Assembly: GCF_027257955.1 (NCBI RefSeq)
Contig: NZ_JANZNQ010000009.1
Location: 109,087 to 173,086 of the forward strand
DNA length: 64,000 bases
Origin: Zhongshania aquatica
Lineage (GTDB): Bacteria > Pseudomonadota > Gammaproteobacteria > Pseudomonadales > Spongiibacteraceae
Direction: 5' to 3'
Part shown: in pieces, positions 18,112 through 26,951 of the stretch
Layout of the letters: every line of letters starts with the position of its first letter
Position numbering within the stretch: position 1 is the first letter of the stretch
Position numbers and translations under genes: made by a program
Notes under the pieces: model-generated
Databases searched by the model: none
The model's input: only the letters and a program-made list of their open reading frames with translations
What the model was told of the DNA's origin: nothing

Positions 18112-19167
18112 ATGTATAGAGTCATTGGTCTTGCTTTTTTGTTCGTGTTTGTTTCTATGTTTAGCGTCATCTCCACGCCAGTTTTTGCTGCGGATGAGCT
18201 CAATTACCCCCATATATATGCCTTAGGTACGATGACTAACACGGATTCTGATCGGAATGTTGAGTCTACAAATAATGGATGGCAGCTAGGTTTTGGCTAT
18301 CCCTTGTCTGAACGTTTATATATTGAAGGTTTGTATTTTGATAATACCTTCGAGACAGGTGACAACAACGGCAGTGATTTCTATCAGTCAGGTGGTGGGT
18401 TAGATCTCCAGTATGGATTTGGTAATAGAGAGCAGTTCACCCCGTTTATTTTAGGCGGTATCGGGTTTGCTGAGAATGACGTTGTGCCGGATTCTCTAGA
18501 TGAAGATTCTTTCTATTGGAACGTAGGCGTCGGCTTTGTTGGCCGCATTTTTGATTTGCAATGGCTGCGTTACCGCGGTGAAGCTAGGTACGTGCAGGAC
18601 GATTACTTAGACGGTCGCTCAGATATCCGTTTCGGTCTGGGTTTGGAAATTGCATTAGGTACGGTACAGCAGAAGAAAGAAGTGATCGTAGAGAAAGTCG
18701 TTTACAAACAGGTCGTTGTTGAACCTAAAGATAGCGACGGCGATCGCGTTGTTGATCAATTTGATGAGTGTCCTAATACCCTGCCTGGTGCGCGTGTTGA
18801 CGGACGTGGTTGTGTAATCGAGCAACAAGTTATTAATATTGCCAATATCACCTTTGAAACAAACTCTGCCAAATTAACACCACTTGGCAAGAATACCTTG
18901 ATGTCGGCGGTGTCTTTTCTTGAAAGTCAGAAAAACGTCAATATTGAAATAGCAGGGCATACCGACAGTGTAGGCTCGGACGCCTATAACTTGAACCTAT
19001 CGCAGCAGCGTGCTGGTTCTGTGAAGCAGTTTTTAGTTGATAACGGAATTGCATCATACCGTCTAGATGCAAGGGGCTATGGCGAAGCAGCACCGATAGC
19101 AAGTAACGATACGCCTACTGGGCGAGCATCTAATCGACGGGTTGAATTCCGTTTAACGACTCGATAA
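18112..19167 (+). CDS. OmpA-family outer membrane protein with a TSP3-like linker
   Basis: The 351-residue protein has a signal peptide (about residues 1-26, ending VFA-AD), an N-terminal eight-stranded beta-barrel-like domain (27-190), a single thrombospondin type 3-like calcium motif in DSDGDRVVDQFDECP near residue 205, and a C-terminal OmpA domain (about 240-350). That domain has the peptidoglycan-binding signature GHTDSVGSDAYN and RASNRRVEF. It links the outer membrane to the cell wall. The next gene, a large TSP3-rich lipoprotein, follows after 29 bases and is probably co-transcribed. ATG 18112 has GGGG seven bases upstream. Confidence 0.87.
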   Translation: MYRVIGLAFLFVFVSMFSVISTPVFAADELNYPHIYALGTMTNTDSDRNVESTNNGWQLGFGYPLSERLYIEGLYFDNTFETGDNNGSDFYQSGGGLDLQYGFGNREQFTPFILGGIGFAENDVVPDSLDEDSFYWNVGVGFVGRIFDLQWLRYRGEARYVQDDYLDGRSDIRFGLGLEIALGTVQQKKEVIVEKVVYKQVVVEPKDSDGDRVVDQFDECPNTLPGARVDGRGCVIEQQVINIANITFETNSAKLTPLGKNTLMSAVSFLESQKNVNIEIAGHTDSVGSDAYNLNLSQQRAGSVKQFLVDNGIASYRLDARGYGEAAPIASNDTPTGRASNRRVEFRLTTR

Positions 19168-19196
19168 TTTAATAAAATCGCTTGAAGGAGCAGGGC

Positions 19197-22100
19197 ATGC
19201 AAATGCAGAAGTTAGTTGTGGCATTGCTGATAGTAATGGCCACGTCGTTCCAGTTGACTGGGTGTAAGTCAGCGAATGATGGTAAATCTAGCACAGGTAC
19301 GCCGAGTGCTCAGACTGATAGCGACAGTGACGGTATTTTAGATACTGTCGATAATTGCCCTAGCACATCTAATGTTGATCAGCGTGATACCGATTCTGAT
19401 GGGCTGGGTGATGTGTGTGACTCAGACAATGATGGTGATGGCGTTCTAGATGCCGATGATAATTGTCCATTAGTAGCAAATCCTGGGCAGGAAAACGCGG
19501 TTACGCCTAATAATGGTGTTGGCGATGCCTGCGAAGATAGTGATAACGACTCTGTCTTCAATGATACCGACAACTGCCCTTCAGTTTCTAATGTTAATCA
19601 GCGAGACACTGATTCTGATGGTCTTGGTGATGCTTGTGATCTTGATGCCGATAACGACGGTAAGGGCAATGGCGCTGATAACTGCCCTCTGGTATCTAAT
19701 CCTGGTCAAGAAGATGCAGACGGTGATGGTGTTGGTGATGTTTGCCAGGGTGACTCTGACGGAGATGGTGTTCTCAATACTGTAGATAATTGCCCCCTAA
19801 TACCTAACCCGACTCAAGAAGACGCTGATAATGATGGGATCGGTGATGTTTGTGAAGACACAGATTCCGATGGTGTTTTTGATTTAGTAGACAACTGCCC
19901 GGCGATCTCAAATCCAGGCCAAGTTGATACCGACAACGATGGATTAGGTGACGTCTGCGATAGTGACGATGACAATGATACTGTTTTAGATGGCGCAGAT
20001 AACTGTCCGCTGGTAGCTAATCAAAATCAACTGGATTCAGATAGTGACGGCACTGGTGATGCGTGTGAGGCAGACGCTGACAACGATGGCGTTTTGAATA
20101 ACCTTGATAATTGCCCATTTGTTGCAAATACAAGTCAGGCTGACATAGATGGCGATGGTATTGGTGACGCATGTGACGATTCAGACGCGGACGGTGTTTT
20201 AGATACTGTTGACAATTGCCGTGTTAATGCAAACTCAGGTCAACAAGATCTAGACGCTGATGGTAAAGGTGATGTTTGTGATGCTGATAAAGACGGCGAT
20301 GGTGTAGAAAATGATGTCGACAACTGCCCACTTGTTGTAAATACCAATCAAATTGATACAGATAAGGATGGTATCGGTGATGCTTGTCAGACAGACACTG
20401 ACGGCGATGGTATCGCTAACGTAAATGACAACTGCCCAAATACACCTAATTTTGATCAGGCAGATACAGTTACTGTTAATGGTATTGGTGATGCCTGTGA
20501 TGATTCTGATACAGATGGCCTAGTGGATAACGCAGATAACTGCCCACTCGTTGCCAATACTAGCCAAGTCGATACTGATGGTGATGGCGAAGGTGATGCC
20601 TGTGATATCGATGACGATGGTGATGGTGTATTAGACACAGTAGATAACTGCCCATTAGTGCCAAACTTGGATCAAGATGACGCTGGTAATAATGGTGTTG
20701 GTGATGCCTGTGAAGCGGATAACGATGCCGACAACGTTTTAGACGACGTTGATAATTGCCCAACTGTTGCAAATACCGATCAAGCTGACTTTGATGGCGA
20801 CGGTATTGGTGACGTATGTGACGATGATATAGATGGTGACACGGTACCGAATGCCGCAGATAACTGCCCGCTACCTAATCCAGGCCAAGAAGTTGATGGC
20901 AGCGGAAATGCGGTAGCGTGTAACCCGACAGTGATTGCTGAAAACTTTGAATGTACTGCTGGCGCTCCAGCGGGTTCAAGTGTCGCTGCAATTGAAACTG
21001 GTTTGATTTGTACGATTACTGATATAACTGCGCCGTTGTTGGACGGGTGCTCGGTAGTGTCGGCAGACAATGCAATAGACCTAGATTTAGGCTCATTTGC
21101 GATCATTAATTACGATATTGGTGTGCTTGATGCGCCTTTACTTGGCGATGGCGGTTTAGGCTTAACGGGTTCACAAACCTTGCAAGTCAATATGCCGGCT
21201 GCGATTCCTGCTGGTCAGGTTGCTGGCTTCATTATTAGCATTCCTAATAGTACGCTTGATTTAAGTATTACGCGTCGTGTTAGCGTTAAAACATACTTAA
21301 ACGGTGTGCAGAACGGTGGTGCTGGCATTGGTGAAAATAGTCAAATTGCGCTGCTTGGGCAGGGTTTACTTCGCACCAACGACGCGCTATTCCCAGCGTT
21401 TGACCCCCAAGATCCCGCGTCCTCATTCGACCCGGGCGCGTTTAGCTTCCCAGATCCAAGCGCATCAAATAATGAAACTAAGTATCTGTTGGGTTTTATT
21501 GCGCCTAATGACTACGACCGTATAGAGCTGGTTATTGATGCGCAGTTACTAACCGTTGATTTAACTGAAGCGGTGAAGGTATATGAAACCTGTGTGGCTG
21601 CAGCACCTACAGGAGCAATTGATCCTACAGTACCTGGAAGTGGTGGCGGTGATCCTGCAGCGCAGCTACAGGGCTTGTTTGAAACTATTGCTGATCCAGA
21701 TGCGGTAGCCGGTGTAATTGCAATGTTGTCTGACAATGCTCCGGAAGAACTGCAGCCACTGGTTGACGCATTATCAAATCCAGATCCAGAGCAGTTACAA
21801 GCAGTATTCGATATGCTGATAGCCGGTTCTCCTCAAGAGGTTCAAGATTTCTTGGCTGTATTGGCAGGACTTGCTGGGGACGGTGGCAACGGAGCACCTA
21901 GCCCAGAGGATTTCATCGCAATTCTGACTGGTTTAGCTGGTGGTGATGTACCGACAGATCCGCAGGCTTTGATTGACCTGTTATCAGGTCTGCCGGGTTC
22001 AGATCAAGCTGACTTGATAGGTATTCTGACTGGTTTGGCTGATGGCGATGTTCCAACGGATCCGCAAGCGTTGATTGATTTGCTTTCAGGTTTACCGGGA

Positions 22101-22688
22101 GCGGACCAAGCTGACTTGATAGGTATTCTGACTGGTTTGGCTGATGGCGATGTTCCAACGGATCCGCAAGCGTTGATTGATTTGCTTTCAGGTTTACCGG
22201 GAGCGGACCAAGCTGACTTGATAGGTATTCTGACTGGCTTGGCTGATGGTGGTGCGCCGACTGATCCGCAAGCGTTGATTGATTTGCTTTCAGGTTTACC
22301 GGGAGCGGACCAAGCTGACTTGATAGGTATTCTGACTGGCTTGGCTGATGGCGGTGCGCCGACTGATCCGCAAGCATTGATAGATTTGCTTTCAGGTTTA
22401 CCGGGAGCGGACCAAGCTGACTTGATCGGTATTTTGACAGGCTTGGCGGATGGTGGTTTGCCAACTGACGCACAAGCCTTGACTGATTTACTTGCCGGTA
22501 TACCGGGCGCAGATCAAGCAGACTTGGTTGGTCTATTGTCTGGCCTTCCTGCCGGTGATCAGGCAGCATTGATAGGAACATTGACCGATTTGGCTGACCC
22601 GACTGCGGTAAGTGATGCCATTGCTGGCTTGGTTGCTGATCCCGCTTCTCTTGCTACTTTGCTGGCGGGGCTTTTGGGCGGCGGTTGA
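19197..22688 (+). CDS. Large TSP3-repeat lipoprotein with C-terminal 34-residue repeats
   Basis: The 1163-residue product begins with a lipoprotein signal (lipobox LTGC near residue 24). Residues about 35-575 contain 15 thrombospondin type 3 motifs with a core of D-x-D-x-D-G and DNCP (one reads DNCR), a calcium-binding design. Residues about 580-800 form a non-repetitive domain. Residues about 905-1108 are six 34-residue repeats with a core of LTGLADG, PTDPQALIDLLSGLPG and DQADLIG, followed by a short related tail. The start is ATG 19197, with AAGGAG six bases upstream. It is probably an extended, calcium-stiffened cell-surface or periplasmic protein; no enzyme motif is visible. The near-identical repeat DNA suggests recent expansion. 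Confidence 0.82.
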   Translation: MQMQKLVVALLIVMATSFQLTGCKSANDGKSSTGTPSAQTDSDSDGILDTVDNCPSTSNVDQRDTDSDGLGDVCDSDNDGDGVLDADDNCPLVANPGQENAVTPNNGVGDACEDSDNDSVFNDTDNCPSVSNVNQRDTDSDGLGDACDLDADNDGKGNGADNCPLVSNPGQEDADGDGVGDVCQGDSDGDGVLNTVDNCPLIPNPTQEDADNDGIGDVCEDTDSDGVFDLVDNCPAISNPGQVDTDNDGLGDVCDSDDDNDTVLDGADNCPLVANQNQLDSDSDGTGDACEADADNDGVLNNLDNCPFVANTSQADIDGDGIGDACDDSDADGVLDTVDNCRVNANSGQQDLDADGKGDVCDADKDGDGVENDVDNCPLVVNTNQIDTDKDGIGDACQTDTDGDGIANVNDNCPNTPNFDQADTVTVNGIGDACDDSDTDGLVDNADNCPLVANTSQVDTDGDGEGDACDIDDDGDGVLDTVDNCPLVPNLDQDDAGNNGVGDACEADNDADNVLDDVDNCPTVANTDQADFDGDGIGDVCDDDIDGDTVPNAADNCPLPNPGQEVDGSGNAVACNPTVIAENFECTAGAPAGSSVAAIETGLICTITDITAPLLDGCSVVSADNAIDLDLGSFAIINYDIGVLDAPLLGDGGLGLTGSQTLQVNMPAAIPAGQVAGFIISIPNSTLDLSITRRVSVKTYLNGVQNGGAGIGENSQIALLGQGLLRTNDALFPAFDPQDPASSFDPGAFSFPDPSASNNETKYLLGFIAPNDYDRIELVIDAQLLTVDLTEAVKVYETCVAAAPTGAIDPTVPGSGGGDPAAQLQGLFETIADPDAVAGVIAMLSDNAPEELQPLVDALSNPDPEQLQAVFDMLIAGSPQEVQDFLAVLAGLAGDGGNGAPSPEDFIAILTGLAGGDVPTDPQALIDLLSGLPGSDQADLIGILTGLADGDVPTDPQALIDLLSGLPGADQADLIGILTGLADGDVPTDPQALIDLLSGLPGADQADLIGILTGLADGGAPTDPQALIDLLSGLPGADQADLIGILTGLADGGAPTDPQALIDLLSGLPGADQADLIGILTGLADGGLPTDAQALTDLLAGIPGADQADLVGLLSGLPAGDQAALIGTLTDLADPTAVSDAIAGLVADPASLATLLAGLLGGG
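21909..22520 (+). repeat. Six tandem 102-bp coding repeats
   Basis: Units start at 21909, 22011, 22113, 22215, 22317 and 22419, each 102 bases (34 codons). The middle four are almost identical in DNA; the first and last have diverged. Identity at the DNA level makes copy-number change by recombination likely. Confidence 0.9.
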
Positions 22689-22718
22689 TGCCATTTGAAG
22701 TAAGTAATTATTGATTAG

Positions 22719-22746
22719 AAAACCCCGGTCTTCCGGGGTTTTTTTT
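22719..22746 (+). terminator. Rho-independent terminator after the TSP3 lipoprotein
   Basis: AACCCCGG pairs with CCGGGGTT and runs into eight Ts, 30 bases past the stop. Confidence 0.95.
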
Positions 22747-22933
22747 GCCTGAAGTTTCTAATGTTCTGATTATCTTCGTTTTTATAAAGGCGAGCGCTTA
22801 AGTGCTCCGCATATTTCTAGGGTTACGTAATCCAAAATAACTTGCAAGACGTAATAAAATCGCTATAGTTGTCACTGTCAACATTGGCGGGTGTATAGCT
22901 GCCCGCGATATTTTTGTTCATGAGGTCATTATC

Positions 22934-24721
22934 ATGCCGCAATATACAGCCCCACTTCGCGATATCAATTTTGTACTGAAAGAGGTACTTAATAGCGACA
23001 AACATTTTGCCAGTCTTGCTACCCGCGAAGAGGTGAGTGAAGACTTGATGGACGCCATTATTTCTGAAGGTGCAAAGTTTGCAGAGAATGTGCTGTCTCC
23101 GTTAAATCAGGTTGGCGACCAGCAGGGTTGCACATGGTCTGAGTCTGGCGTGAAAACCCCTGAGGGTTTTAAAGAGGCTTACCAACAATTTGCCGAAGGC
23201 GGTTGGCCATCAATGACGGCTAGCCCGCAATTCGGTGGTCAGGGATTGCCTAACTCATTGGGTCTTGTTGTGACCGAAATGGTAAGTTCGGCATGCTGGT
23301 CTTGGGGTATGTATACCGGTTTATCTCAGTCTGCAGCCCGTTTGCTTGAAGTTTACGCCAGTGATGAATTGCAAGAAACATACCTCGAGAAAATGACCAG
23401 TGGAGTTTGGGGAGGCACTATGTGTCTGACCGAGTCTCACTGCGGTTCAGACTTGGGTTTGTTGAGAACGAAAGCAGATATGAATGCTGATGGCAGTTAT
23501 AACGTGACCGGCACCAAGATATTCATTTCCGGTGGTGAGCACGACATGATGGAAAATATCATCCATCTTGTGTTGGCTCGAGTAGAAGGAGCGCCATCTG
23601 GAACGAAGGGTATATCCCTGTTTGTAGTACCAAAATTTCTGCCTGATGAGAACGGTGAAGTTGGCGAGCGCAACGGCGTTCATTGCGGCAGTATTGAGCA
23701 CAAAATGGGGATTAAAGCCTCTGCTACCTGCGTCATGAACTTTGACAGCGCAAAAGGGTTTTTGGTTGGTGAAGAAAATCGCGGCTTGAACGCGATGTTC
23801 CATATGATGAACTCGGCTCGTCTAGGTACGGCTTTACAGGGTTTGTCTGCCGGCGAAGCGTCGTTTCAAGGCGCGTTAGAATACGCCCGTGATCGTTTGC
23901 AAATGCGCTCGTTGAGTGGACCCAAAAATCCAGACGGTCCTGCCGATCCGTTAATTGTTCATGCGGATGTTCGTCGCATGCTATTAACTCAAAAGGCCTT
24001 TGCCGAAGGCAGCCGCGCATTTATTTATTGGGTCGCTCAACTGGTTGATACCTTTTATTTCTCGGGTGACGAGGAAGCGCGTCGCGATGCAGAGGAGCTT
24101 TCAGAGCTGTTAACCCCAATTGCCAAAGCCTTCGTAACCGAAACCGGTCTAGAATCGGCGAATTACGGTATGCAAGTGTATGGCGGCCACGGCTTTATTT
24201 CCGAATGGGGAATGGAGCAAATTGTCCGCGACTTGCGTATCTCCACTCTTTACGAAGGTACCACGGGCATTCAAGCATTAGATTTGCTTGGCCGTAAAGT
24301 TATGGGTAGCGGCGGTAAGCAATTGATGATTTTCACGAAGATAATCCATCAATTCTGTAAAGATCAAAAAGAAAAGCCCGGCATGGCGCCATTTGTTGAA
24401 AAATTGGCTGTGCTAAATGCAGAGTGGGGCGACATCACTGGTAAATTAGGTGAGAAAGCCATGAGCAATGCAGATGAGGTTGGTGCAGCGTCAGTTGATT
24501 ACTTGATGTACTCAGGTTATGTATCTTTGGCATATATGTGGGCTCGTATGGTTTCTGTTGCTTTGGACGGAGATGCTGACGACGCCTTCCTCAAAGCTAA
24601 GATTCAAACAGCGCAATTCTACTACCAGCGATTGCTGCCGCGGACCGAGTCACACAAATTAGCCATGTTGAATGGCGCGGAAAGTGTGATGGCAATGCCC
24701 GAAGCGTCGTTCGCATTTTAA
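22934..24721 (+). CDS. Acyl-CoA dehydrogenase (long form, about 600 residues)
   Basis: This FAD enzyme performs the first, trans-2,3 desaturating step of acyl-CoA beta-oxidation. The 595 residues include an extra N-terminal segment, the N/middle/C-terminal acyl-CoA dehydrogenase domains and an acetyl-CoA dehydrogenase-like C-terminal extension. Visible: MCLTESHCGSDLG (FAD/substrate loop near residue 160), KMGIKASATC, and the active-site glutamate in YEGTTGIQALDL near residue 442. Annotators often call this class FadE- or DmdC-like; the sequence does not decide the substrate. GAGG lies about ten bases before the ATG. The next gene is a close paralogue 64 bases downstream, suggesting an old tandem duplication. 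Confidence 0.92.
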   Translation: MPQYTAPLRDINFVLKEVLNSDKHFASLATREEVSEDLMDAIISEGAKFAENVLSPLNQVGDQQGCTWSESGVKTPEGFKEAYQQFAEGGWPSMTASPQFGGQGLPNSLGLVVTEMVSSACWSWGMYTGLSQSAARLLEVYASDELQETYLEKMTSGVWGGTMCLTESHCGSDLGLLRTKADMNADGSYNVTGTKIFISGGEHDMMENIIHLVLARVEGAPSGTKGISLFVVPKFLPDENGEVGERNGVHCGSIEHKMGIKASATCVMNFDSAKGFLVGEENRGLNAMFHMMNSARLGTALQGLSAGEASFQGALEYARDRLQMRSLSGPKNPDGPADPLIVHADVRRMLLTQKAFAEGSRAFIYWVAQLVDTFYFSGDEEARRDAEELSELLTPIAKAFVTETGLESANYGMQVYGGHGFISEWGMEQIVRDLRISTLYEGTTGIQALDLLGRKVMGSGGKQLMIFTKIIHQFCKDQKEKPGMAPFVEKLAVLNAEWGDITGKLGEKAMSNADEVGAASVDYLMYSGYVSLAYMWARMVSVALDGDADDAFLKAKIQTAQFYYQRLLPRTESHKLAMLNGAESVMAMPEASFAF

Positions 24722-24785
24722 TTCCCTTTCCTACGAGGTTAACGACGGCCTTTTGGCCACCGTGATAATTTAACAGGAGCAGATT

Positions 24786-26576
24786 ATGCCCGAATATAAA
24801 GTTCCCCTACGCGATATGCAGTTTGTTTTACACGAGGTTTTCAAAGCAGAAAATCTTTGGCAAACCATGCCTGCTATGGAAGATGTGAATCGCGAACTCG
24901 CAGACGCCATTCTTGAGGAAGGCGCTAAGATAAATGAGTCTTTGGTGGCACCTTTAAGTCAGCCCGGTCACGAAGAGGGCGTTAAATGGACTGATGGAGT
25001 GGTTACCACGCCAAAGGGTTACCCAGAGGCATTTCGTCAACTCGCTGAAGGCGGTTGGGGTGGTCTTTCGGGCGCGCCTGAATATGGCGGGCAAACAATG
25101 CCTAAGATGTTGGTGCTGTTATTCGAGGAAATGCTGTACTCCTCAAATATCGCCATGGGCTTGTATTTAACCCTTACGTCGGGCGCCGCCTTGGCAATAG
25201 ATAGCCACGCTACCGACGAGCTTAAGACTAAATATCTACCAAATATGTATTCCGGTAAATGGGCTGGTGCCATGTGCTTGACGGAAAGCCACGCTGGTAC
25301 TGATCTCGGTATGATTCGAACCAAAGCGGAGCCGCTCGCTGATGGTAGCTATAGCATCACCGGCACCAAGATTTTCATTACCGGTGGAGACCAGGACTTA
25401 ACTGAGAATATTATTCACCTAGTGTTGGCAAAATTACCTGATGCGCCAGCGGGATCAAAAGGTATTTCTTTATTCCTCGTTCCTAAGATGAAAGTGAATG
25501 AAGATGGCAGTGTTGGTGAAAACAACGGTGTTCACTGCGGAAGTATTGAACACAAGATGGGGATCAATGCCTCTGCAACCTGCGTGATGAACTTCGATGG
25601 CGCTCAGGGCTACCTTGTTGGCGAGATTAATCGTGGTTTGCAGGGTATGTTTACCATGATGAATTACGAACGTCTTTCTGTTGGTATTCAGGGCTTGAGC
25701 GCTGCGGAAGCTGCGTATCAGTGGTCCTCAATTTATGCCCGAGAGCGTATACAGAGTCGCGCGCCATCAGGCCCGGTGAATTCCGCTGGTGCCGCTGATC
25801 CTATTGTTGTCCATCCAGACGTCCGTCGTATGCTATTAACACAAAAGGCCTATGTTGAAGCTGGACGTGCCTTTGCGGTTTACGTTGGCAAACAGCTAGA
25901 TGAATCTAAGTTCGGCAGTGGTGACGTTAAGGGCAAGGCGGAAGGTATGGTGGAATTATTGACCCCCATCGCCAAAGCTTTCCTTACTGATAAGGGACTT
26001 GAAGGTACCGTTGCTGGTCAGCAAGTCTTCGGTGGCCACGGTTATGTGCGCGAATGGGGTATGGAACAATTAGTGCGAGACGTACGCATTAGCCAAATCT
26101 ACGAAGGTACAAACGGTATTCAAGCGCTTGATTTGATGGGGCGCAAAATTGCAGCTAACGGCGGTCAAAACTTGAATGTGTTGATAGCCGAAATGCGTGA
26201 GTTTGCAGCGTCAGCGTCGTCAGTTAGCGGTATGGATGAGTTCTTGGGGCCATTACGCGATGCGGTCGATAATCTTGAATCATTGGCTGAATTCGTTTTG
26301 GCTCAGGCGCAAGCTGGCGATGCGAATGCGATTGGTTCGGCGTCTGTCGAATTTTTGCACGTGATGGGCTTTACGCTATACACCTACATGTGGGCAATGA
26401 TGACGCGCACGGTACTCAGTGGCGAAAGCCAGCTGGGTGATGCGTTTGGCCAAGCGAAGATACATACAGCGCGTTTCTTTATTCAGCGTTTGCTCCCACA
26501 AGCGAAGGGGTTGAGTGAATCTATTCGCAACGGTAGTGCTAGCTTAATGGACATTCCAGAGGAGGCGTTCGCTTAA
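24786..26576 (+). CDS. Acyl-CoA dehydrogenase, second tandem paralogue
   Basis: The 596-residue protein has the same plan as its upstream neighbour: MCLTESHAGTDLG near residue 160, KMGINASATC and the active-site glutamate in YEGTNGIQALDLMGRK near residue 442. Differences are spread over the whole length, so the copies have had time to specialise, perhaps for different chain lengths or branched substrates. ACAGGAG is close to the ATG at 24786. A terminator follows the gene at 26607, so the two dehydrogenases probably form one transcript. Confidence 0.92.
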   Translation: MPEYKVPLRDMQFVLHEVFKAENLWQTMPAMEDVNRELADAILEEGAKINESLVAPLSQPGHEEGVKWTDGVVTTPKGYPEAFRQLAEGGWGGLSGAPEYGGQTMPKMLVLLFEEMLYSSNIAMGLYLTLTSGAALAIDSHATDELKTKYLPNMYSGKWAGAMCLTESHAGTDLGMIRTKAEPLADGSYSITGTKIFITGGDQDLTENIIHLVLAKLPDAPAGSKGISLFLVPKMKVNEDGSVGENNGVHCGSIEHKMGINASATCVMNFDGAQGYLVGEINRGLQGMFTMMNYERLSVGIQGLSAAEAAYQWSSIYARERIQSRAPSGPVNSAGAADPIVVHPDVRRMLLTQKAYVEAGRAFAVYVGKQLDESKFGSGDVKGKAEGMVELLTPIAKAFLTDKGLEGTVAGQQVFGGHGYVREWGMEQLVRDVRISQIYEGTNGIQALDLMGRKIAANGGQNLNVLIAEMREFAASASSVSGMDEFLGPLRDAVDNLESLAEFVLAQAQAGDANAIGSASVEFLHVMGFTLYTYMWAMMTRTVLSGESQLGDAFGQAKIHTARFFIQRLLPQAKGLSESIRNGSASLMDIPEEAFA

Positions 26577-26606
26577 TTTGATGTCCACGCGTTAAAACTG
26601 GTGAAT

Positions 26607-26643
26607 AAGGCGGCGTCTTGCGATAATAGAGCCGCCTTTTTTG
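26607..26643 (+). terminator. Rho-independent terminator after the acyl-CoA dehydrogenases
   Basis: AAGGCGGC pairs with GCCGCCTT and runs into six Ts. The loop is 16 nt. It separates the dehydrogenases from the small membrane protein gene. Confidence 0.88.
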
Positions 26644-26693
26644 TTGCCTGCTTAAACAGGGGTAGTGCCATTCGTGACTTTAGTGGTGAATCA

Positions 26694-26882
26694 ATGGAAA
26701 ACGAACACAATAAACTATACCCAGAAGATCAAGCAAAAGTAGATGCTTTCTTGAAGCAGGGTTATAACAACGTTGAGCGTAAACCTTATCGACCATTCAA
26801 GTTGTTGGGTATTTTGCTCATCATGGTGTCTACCATTTCCGCTGGCGCCTTGGTCCTAGCATGGATGAGCGGTATCCATTAA
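26694..26882 (+). CDS. DUF3094 family small membrane protein
   Basis: The 62-residue product reads LYPEDQAKVDAFLKQG then VERKPYRPFKLL, followed by one transmembrane helix, matching DUF3094, a short gammaproteobacterial family of unknown role. I chose ATG 26694 because the conserved part begins there; a longer frame from 26601 would run through the terminator. No clear operon partner. Confidence 0.7.
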   Translation: MENEHNKLYPEDQAKVDAFLKQGYNNVERKPYRPFKLLGILLIMVSTISAGALVLAWMSGIH

Positions 26883-26951
26883 CTCTGCCGATCGTTATTG
26901 TCCATCACGTATCTTTTGCCGAATAAGATATAAAGATGCGTGGCAAAGCTC

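Noticed and set aside
21909..22520. Tandem array considered as a CRISPR
   Set aside because: Units are 102 bases with no spacers, stay in frame and encode protein repeats; no cas genes are near.
21913..22581. Long open frame on the minus strand under the TSP3 lipoprotein repeats
   Set aside because: It mirrors the 102-base coding repeats of the real gene on the other strand and has no independent start signal or family.
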